Shown here one piece after another: positions 62,676 to 64,000 of a DNA stretch of 64,000 nucleotides. Each line of letters begins with the position of its first letter. The first letter of the stretch is position 1. Below the pieces are notes generated by a model. It saw only the letters and a program-made list of their open reading frames with translations, was not told where the DNA came from and made no database searches. This DNA is from Metaphire vulgaris. Lineage: Eukaryota; Annelida; Clitellata; Crassiclitellata; Megascolecidae. Location: contig CM030832.1 of assembly GCA_018105865.1 (NCBI GenBank), positions 26,489,101-26,553,100 of the forward strand. The letters are read 5' to 3'. The translations under genes and the position numbers were made by a program.

Positions 62676-62992
62676 CATCCATCCATCTCTGTCTAACGGG
62701 TGTTTTTCTTCTGTTGCTGCTGCTGTATCGACCGTTGTCGTCATGTGGTCATAGGAGTGATTTCGTCAACTTTCGTGACCTTCTCAGTCGCTCTCTGGTG
62801 CCGTACATAGACGCCGGGCGCCATCTTGTGGCCGACTCCTGCCATTTGGTGGTCGTATTCCTGGGAGTCGTCGTCGTCACCGATCTCCTCGACGCCGTCA
62901 TGTGGATCTACCTGAAGCGGTATCTCTATGCATGGCAGTGCTTCTTAAGCAAACGGGCACTTGAGGGACGTTGTGGGGGTTACGCAGAATGA
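40785..62992 (+). CDS. Gene B: tandem paralogue of gene A, pentaspan membrane protein, about 20 exons
   Basis: Exons: 40785-40899, 44756-44830, 45980-46120, 46551-46729, 46889-47148, 48596-48808, 53690-53902, 54268-54467, 54749-55060, 55701-55934, 56028-56183, 56574-56724, 56894-57080, 58763-~58844, 59886-60097, 60202-60629 (with an internal frame change), 61359-61432, 61751-61885, 62294-62601, 62755-62992. Phases fit at all junctions except around 58763 and inside 60202-60629. The product is about 1,280 residues: candidate signal peptide, Cys-rich then beta-rich ectodomain, TM1, TM2, helical ectodomain 2, TM3, TM4, ectodomain 3, TM5, short tail. Similarity to gene A is low but collinear over nearly the whole length. 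The family is not recognised and no enzyme motif is visible, so a surface adhesion, receptor or fusion role would be speculation. Confidence 0.75.
40900..44755. other. Gene B intron 1
   Basis: Long intron with moderate GC. It holds NRF1-like sites (44402) and a solo hAT-like end near 43190. No further exon could be supported. Confidence 0.4.
44402..44438. promoter_or_regulatory. Two NRF1-like palindromes
   Basis: GCGCATGCGC at 44402-44411 matches the core of the animal NRF1 promoter site. A half-like copy TGCGCATGC follows at 44430-44438. They lie about 350 bases upstream of gene B exon 2, so an alternative promoter inside intron 1 is possible. Confidence 0.35.
44756..44830 (+). CDS. Gene B exon 2, short Cys-rich
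   Basis: Acceptor TCGTTGTTACTACAG|CT, donor TGCAGAG|GTACGA; phase 1 to 1, 75 nt. It reads [20 protein letters not shown] then DRRC, with four cysteines in 25 residues. That suits the start of a disulphide-bonded ectodomain. Confidence 0.5.
45094..45505. mobile_element. MITE with long inverted ends (GTCTGTCCATTAATTA)
   Basis: Left end CTGTCCATTAATTATGTCAA; right end is its near-perfect inverse at about 45474-45500 (TTGACGTAATTAATGGACAG). TTA occurs outside both ends, as in Harbinger-type insertions, but this is weak. Internal GACCCCC and TTGTCAAC words repeat. Confidence 0.7.
45605..45965. mobile_element. MITE with TGTTGCAAACGT ends, abutting gene B exon 3
   Basis: ATGTGTTGCAAACGTATG at the left and the inverse CGTTGGCAACATCTATG at the right. 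Its core is shared with 15729-15925 and 16565-16650. It ends about 14 bases before the exon 3 acceptor. Confidence 0.7.
45980..46120 (+). CDS. Gene B exon 3
   Basis: Acceptor CTTTTATGTTAAG|AT, donor AAGCGAG|GTAAAG; phase 1 to 1, 47 codons ([18 protein letters not shown] ... NTIHLKR). A repeat element ends only about 14 bases upstream of the acceptor. No gene A counterpart is visible. Confidence 0.5.
46551..46729 (+). CDS. Gene B exon 4
   Basis: Acceptor TTTTGCTTTGAAG|GA, donor CACCAG|GTAGAC; phase 1 in, phase 0 out. It reads [17 protein letters not shown] ... [18 protein letters not shown]. It matches the first visible gene A exon ([10 protein letters not shown] ... [11 protein letters not shown]) and leaves in the same phase. 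Confidence 0.7.
46889..47148 (+). CDS. Gene B exon 5: Gly/Cys-rich ectodomain
   Basis: Acceptor TTTTTCGATCAG|GGA, donor GTCAA|GTGAGC; phase 0 in, phase 2 out. It has a Gly run (DTGGGGGRC), several Cys, and [17 protein letters not shown], which aligns with gene [17 protein letters not shown]. The ATG at 46901 is internal in this model. Confidence 0.75.
48557..48586. repeat. (GT)n microsatellite at a splice acceptor
   Basis: About 15 GT units end ten bases before the acceptor of gene B exon 6. Confidence 0.95.
48596..48808 (+). CDS. Gene B exon 6: Cys cluster
   Basis: Acceptor after a (GT)n run, GTTGATGGCAG|G; donor GTCAG|GTGAGC; phase 2 to 2. About 12 cysteines in 71 residues: [15 protein letters not shown] ... 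[18 protein letters not shown]. The first half aligns with the end of gene A exon 18888-19077. The CC cluster aligns with the start of gene A exon 20188-20495. Confidence 0.8.
48970..49330 (+). mobile_element. tRNA-derived SINE
   Basis: CCGAGTGGTAACAGC (A box of a Leu/Ser-type tRNA) at 48981 and GGTTCGAGAACC (B box) at 49022. The 3' part contains GTTGTCCGGCC ... TTGGATTTGACC, which recurs at 59000-59030 next to a GCGCTATAGAAG tail. Confidence 0.6.
49365..49415. repeat. (GACA)n microsatellite
   Basis: GACA units with one GATA interruption. Confidence 0.9.
50759..51670 (+). mobile_element. hAT transposon remnant with transposase C-terminus
   Basis: Ends CAGTGTTAGGA and inverse TCCTAACACTG; 8-bp duplication TCAGTAGT at 50751-50758 and 51671-51678. 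Many GATC-containing repeats fill both subterminal regions. 51150-51380 encodes, over one frame change, [19 protein letters not shown], then [15 protein letters not shown] and [18 protein letters not shown]. This is the hAT family dimerisation region. The rest of the transposase is deleted. Confidence 0.9.
51985..52770. repeat. Tandem duplication, two ~330-385-bp copies
   Basis: Copy 1 from about 51985 and copy 2 from about 52389. They share ATCGATTT-AAGAAATTCTCC, TTTCGATCTACAG, TTGCGGAATGCCTTGTAGG, GATCGAGGGAAGAG and ACAGGTTTTATAGA. The second copy has a 40-bp insertion (GGAGACAGAACGTTGGAGAC). Confidence 0.85.
52993..53037. repeat. (AT)n microsatellite
   Basis: About 44 bp of pure AT in a gene B intron. 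Confidence 0.95.
53278..53312. repeat. Perfect 13-bp inverted repeat
   Basis: GGTGATGTCATTC (53278-53290) and GAATGACATCACC (53300-53312) around a 9-base loop, with a TGACATCA CRE-like word in the arms. Confidence 0.85.
53690..53902 (+). CDS. Gene B exon 7: beta-rich ectodomain
   Basis: Acceptor TTTTGGAATCCAG|G, phase 2. It reads [18 protein letters not shown] ... [20 protein letters not shown], parallel to gene [17 protein letters not shown] ... [18 protein letters not shown]. The chosen donor is AACGC|GTAATT, which gives phase 2 and fits the next exon. Confidence 0.75.
54268..54467 (+). CDS. Gene B exon 8
   Basis: Acceptor CTCTTTCTCCAG|C, donor TGGA|GTAAGT; phase 2 in, phase 1 out. It reads [12 protein letters not shown] ... 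[14 protein letters not shown] ... FGVSVSQW. It aligns with gene [13 protein letters not shown] ... FNFTIHSV ... FVASVQFE. Confidence 0.8.
54749..55060 (+). CDS. Gene B exon 9
   Basis: Acceptor TTCTTGTGCATAG|AG, donor GCCCAG|GTAACA; phase 1 to 1. It reads [14 protein letters not shown] ... [21 protein letters not shown] ... [15 protein letters not shown]. It covers gene A's 3' part of 21571-21964, all of 23755-23877, and the first few residues of 24256-24479. Confidence 0.82.
55701..55934 (+). CDS. Gene B exon 10: membrane-proximal ectodomain
   Basis: Acceptor GTTGTCTCTTCAG|GT, donor TAGCG|GTAACA; phase 1 to 1. It reads [32 protein letters not shown] and sites INKTL, INSTV (possible N-glycans). 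It aligns with gene A 24256-24479. Confidence 0.82.
56028..56183 (+). CDS. Gene B exon 11: TM1
   Basis: Acceptor GTTGTTCTTGTAG|GT, donor GCCG|GTAGGC; phase 1 to 1. An alanine run ([12 protein letters not shown]) from a GCT repeat precedes TM1 ([20 protein letters not shown]). It corresponds to the start of gene A exon 26753-27672. Confidence 0.82.
56574..56724 (+). CDS. Gene B exon 12: TM2
   Basis: Acceptor TGTAATTTTGAG|GA (a second AG three bases on keeps the frame), donor CAACAG|GTCGGC; phase 1 in, phase 2 out. A basic stretch (SKRLQRKQ) leads into [20 protein letters not shown], then [14 protein letters not shown]. This matches gene A's basic loop and TM2. Confidence 0.75.
56894..57080 (+). 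CDS. Gene B exon 13: helical ectodomain 2
   Basis: Acceptor GTTTTTTTCAG|A, donor GAACAG|GTGGAC (alternative CTGCAG|GTCGTT at 57065 keeps phase 0). It reads [20 protein letters not shown] ... [16 protein letters not shown], a heptad-like helix. It aligns with gene [18 protein letters not shown] ... [11 protein letters not shown]. Confidence 0.78.
57227..58479. mobile_element. hAT-like element with GGGTT-repeat ends
   Basis: Ends CAGAGTTGTCCATGG ... CCATGGACAACTCTG are perfect inverted repeats. GGTGTACC is duplicated at 57219-57226 and 58480-58487. Subterminal runs of GGGTTGGGTT on the same strand at both ends flank a unique AT-rich middle without a transposase. Confidence 0.92.
58520..58740. 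repeat. GGGTT-rich segment, possible second related element
   Basis: More GGTTGGGTTGGG repeats bracketed by CATGGACAT and TCCATGTCCAT, immediately downstream of the 1.25-kb element. No target duplication was seen. Confidence 0.35.
58763..58844 (+). CDS. Gene B exon 14 (uncertain 3' end)
   Basis: Acceptor TATATAGCGCAG|AGC in phase 0. It reads [18 protein letters not shown] and aligns with gene [18 protein letters not shown] at the expected place. Donor G|GTCAGT after 58844 is strongest but its phase does not fit the next exon. A weaker CA|GTCACG (after 58848) fits acceptor 59886. A third, TCA|GTACAC (after 58864), fits the alternative acceptor at 59890. The upstream sequence resembles LINE tail sequence, so this exon is tentative. 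Confidence 0.5.
59040..59130 (+). mobile_element. CR1-type LINE/SINE 3' tail
   Basis: AAGTGGCGCTATAGAAGTTT then AAGATTAGATTAG; the same tail is at 48450-48480. Confidence 0.5.
59886..60097 (+). CDS. Gene B exon 15: ectodomain 2
   Basis: Acceptor GTGTCTTTGCAG|A (or GACAG|GAA at 59890), donor GTCG|GTCAGT. It reads [20 protein letters not shown] ... IENNKWLAG ... [18 protein letters not shown]. It aligns with the end of gene A 26753-27672 ([16 protein letters not shown] ... [16 protein letters not shown]). Confidence 0.75.
60202..60629 (+). CDS. Gene B exon(s) 16: TM3 region with internal frame change
   Basis: Acceptor TTTCTGTTTTAG|AT, phase 1. It starts [20 protein letters not shown] in one frame. 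TM3 ([20 protein letters not shown]) lies in the +2 frame and ends at donor AAGAAG|GTCTGC, phase 1. The switch lies between about 60265 and 60360, around a (GGA)n run. Either an 80-nt intron (GAC|GTCGAG to CAACCAG|TGG, consistent in phase), a shorter intron ending inside the GGA run, or an indel in the repeat explains it. Confidence 0.6.
60837..61076. mobile_element. hAT-like MITE, 240 bp
   Basis: Left end CATTGGCGCAGCCACGG, right end CCTGGATACGCCACTG (inverted, imperfect). Flanks CCACTGTT (60829-60836) and CCACTGTC (61077-61084) agree at seven of eight bases. Confidence 0.6.
61359..61432 (+). CDS. Gene B exon 17: TM3-TM4 loop
   Basis: Acceptor TTCTTCTTCTTCTGCAG|AT, donor TTCAGG|GTGAGA; phase 1 in, phase 0 out, 74 nt. 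It reads [20 protein letters not shown], a basic and Ser-rich cytoplasmic loop segment. Confidence 0.7.
61751..61885 (+). CDS. Gene B exon 18: TM4
   Basis: Acceptor GTCTGTTTGCAG|ATC, donor GCCTTG|GTAACA; phase 0 to 0, 45 codons. TM4 is about [20 protein letters not shown]. It corresponds to gene [21 protein letters not shown]. Confidence 0.8.
61888..61960 (+). other. (AAC)n-(GTT)n hairpin at a donor site
   Basis: AAC/GAC repeats (61888-61917) can pair with GTT/CTT repeats (61933-61960), allowing G-U pairs in RNA. The donor GT of gene B exon 18 is at the base of the stem. Confidence 0.7.
61976..62023. repeat. (GT)n microsatellite
   Basis: GT run with one GC interruption. Confidence 0.95.
62294..62601 (+). 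CDS. Gene B exon 19: ectodomain 3
   Basis: Acceptor GTGTCGTTTAG|ATG, donor ATCAGCAG|GTCACC; phase 0 in, phase 2 out. It reads [20 protein letters not shown] (helical), then a Cys group [25 protein letters not shown]. The donor runs straight into an (ATCT)n repeat. Confidence 0.8.
62612..62682. repeat. (ATCT)n microsatellite
   Basis: About 15 ATCT units then ATCC units, beginning about 10 bases after the exon 19 donor. Confidence 0.95.
62755..62992 (+). CDS. Gene B terminal exon: TM5 and tail
   Basis: Acceptor GTCATGTGGTCATAG|G, phase 2 in, stop TGA at 62990-62992. It reads [17 protein letters not shown], then TM5 [19 protein letters not shown] and a short tail ([17 protein letters not shown]). 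It is parallel to gene A 32054-32457 but the tail is much shorter. Confidence 0.82.
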
Positions 62993-63070
62993 TCCCGAAA
63001 TCAAGTCTGTTTAAAAGACTACTACTACTACAATGTTTATACACTGTACAGACACTGTAGAAATGTTTGT

Positions 63071-63076
63071 AATAAA
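63071..63076 (+). terminator. Polyadenylation signal of gene B
   Basis: AATAAA about 80 bases after the gene B stop, in an otherwise unique stretch just before LINE sequence. Confidence 0.55.
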
Positions 63077-63249
63077 TTAGAAATTGTAAATGAGAAATCC
63101 CACTTTCTGGCTTATGCACAGTCTGCAACAGATGTTTGTTTGCAGTTTCTAATTGTCCAATATATTACGGAGCATAAGCGTTTCTGTGCCATGCATGATG
63201 TCATTATGAAATGGACCACAGTCAAAAGACCACAGATCTTCAGTAATTA

Positions 63250-64000
63250 GGCCAGCACACGTTTTCTGAACTCCTGGACTACGCAGACGATGATGTTGCG
63301 CTGTTAACTGGAAATCCCAACACACCTACAAATGGAGAATGAAGCCTCAAAACTTGGCCTTCATATCTCATCTGGACTGAAACGAAAGTGCAGAACATTG
63401 GTTTTGGGCCTTTGGCCCTGCCTGTCCACCCCTTCACCTGGGAATCTGGGATCCGAAACTGTGGAATCGGCTGGAAGCTTCTGCTAACTAGGGTCCAATA
63501 TACTGAACACGGCCAACTCACGTGGGGAATCCATCAGACGTATGGGAATTGCTTCCACTACGCTACAGCGACTAGGAAGAATATGGAAACAACGTAGCTA
63601 GTTGATCATTGAGGCGAAATTTCGTCTCTACAAGTGCCTCATCCTTTCCGTCCTTCTTTTTACGGCAGCGAAACCTGGGCAATGACCAAACAGGACTGGT
63701 TGAGAATGGAAGCGTTTCATACTAAAGCCCAACGTCGAATCCTCGGAATCAAATGGTCAGACTTTACCACCAATTAATGTGGAGCTATACCGGCTATACT
63801 ACCTATAGCTATACTGGAGACGACATGAATGACATGATCCGCCGACGTGGCCTAGGACTCTTTGGACACGTCGCCTGGGATTACAGACCGATGTGCCAGC
63901 ATCAGCTGTGCTGCAGCTTGCTGCCGCTGTCCGTGACGGAGACCCTTCATGCACTGGCTGGAGCAGGCCTCGGCGGCAGACCACCCACAGCTTGGTGTCA
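63250..64000 (+). mobile_element. RTE-like LINE fragment, runs off the window
   Basis: Contains LDYADDDVALLT (RT catalytic box with one extra Asp), FRLYKCLILSVLLYGSETWA, RMEAFHTKAQRRILGIKWSD and RRRGLGLFGHV, in order but over several frames. This is the C-terminal half of an RTE-like reverse transcriptase, decayed. Confidence 0.85.

Noticed and set aside
62600..62690. ATCT repeat ORF (LSIYLSIYL...)
   Set aside because: Microsatellite read-through of the exon 19 donor.

Overview
This is eukaryotic, almost certainly invertebrate-animal, nuclear DNA. Coding sequence is broken into short exons with GT-AG borders and one apparent GC-AG border, introns run up to about 18.6 kb, and the remainder is filled with decayed LINE retrotransposons (CR1-like and RTE-like), tRNA-derived SINE candidates, many small non-autonomous DNA transposons and long microsatellites. 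No bacterial operon, rRNA, tRNA gene or CRISPR array was seen. The species cannot be determined from the sequence alone.

Two protein-coding genes lie head to tail on the + strand. I rebuilt them by hand from acceptor/donor sites, reading-frame phase and comparison with each other. Gene A enters from the left edge and runs to a stop at 32455-32457. Nine exons join into one open frame of 1,249 residues (N-terminus outside the window). Gene B runs from a candidate signal-peptide exon at 40785 to a stop at 62990-62992, about 20 exons and roughly 1,280 residues. The two are diverged paralogues: exon by exon they share Cys spacings, short motifs (RCDQC/KCDQC, SIG-L-V, ILCPTDF/VSCPEKF) and the same five hydrophobic segments in the same order. 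I do not recognise the family. Predicted layout: signal peptide, Cys-rich and beta-rich ectodomain of about 650 residues, TM1, short loop, TM2, long helical ectodomain 2, TM3, loop, TM4, ectodomain 3, TM5, cytoplasmic tail. They look like a tandem duplication of a large pentaspan surface protein.

Layout. 1-32457: gene A. Its first visible intron (271-18887) holds CR1 and RTE LINE debris, a composite repeat at 5924-7329, hAT-type elements and AT microsatellites. Exons cluster at 18.9-24.5 kb, 26.8-27.7 kb, 29.5-30.6 kb and 32.1-32.5 kb. 32458-40784: intergenic, with two hAT-type elements bearing perfect 8-bp target duplications, then a CpG-rich stretch loaded with tri- and dinucleotide repeats. 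40785-62992: gene B. Its introns carry more hAT-type elements (one keeps a recognisable hAT transposase C-terminus), a tandem duplication at 52-52.8 kb and several microsatellites at exon edges. 62993-64000: 3' flank and an RTE-like LINE fragment running off the right edge.

All alignments were made by eye. Splice sites are predictions, and the weakest parts are the gene B 5' exons, exon 14 (58763) and the frame change within 60202-60629.
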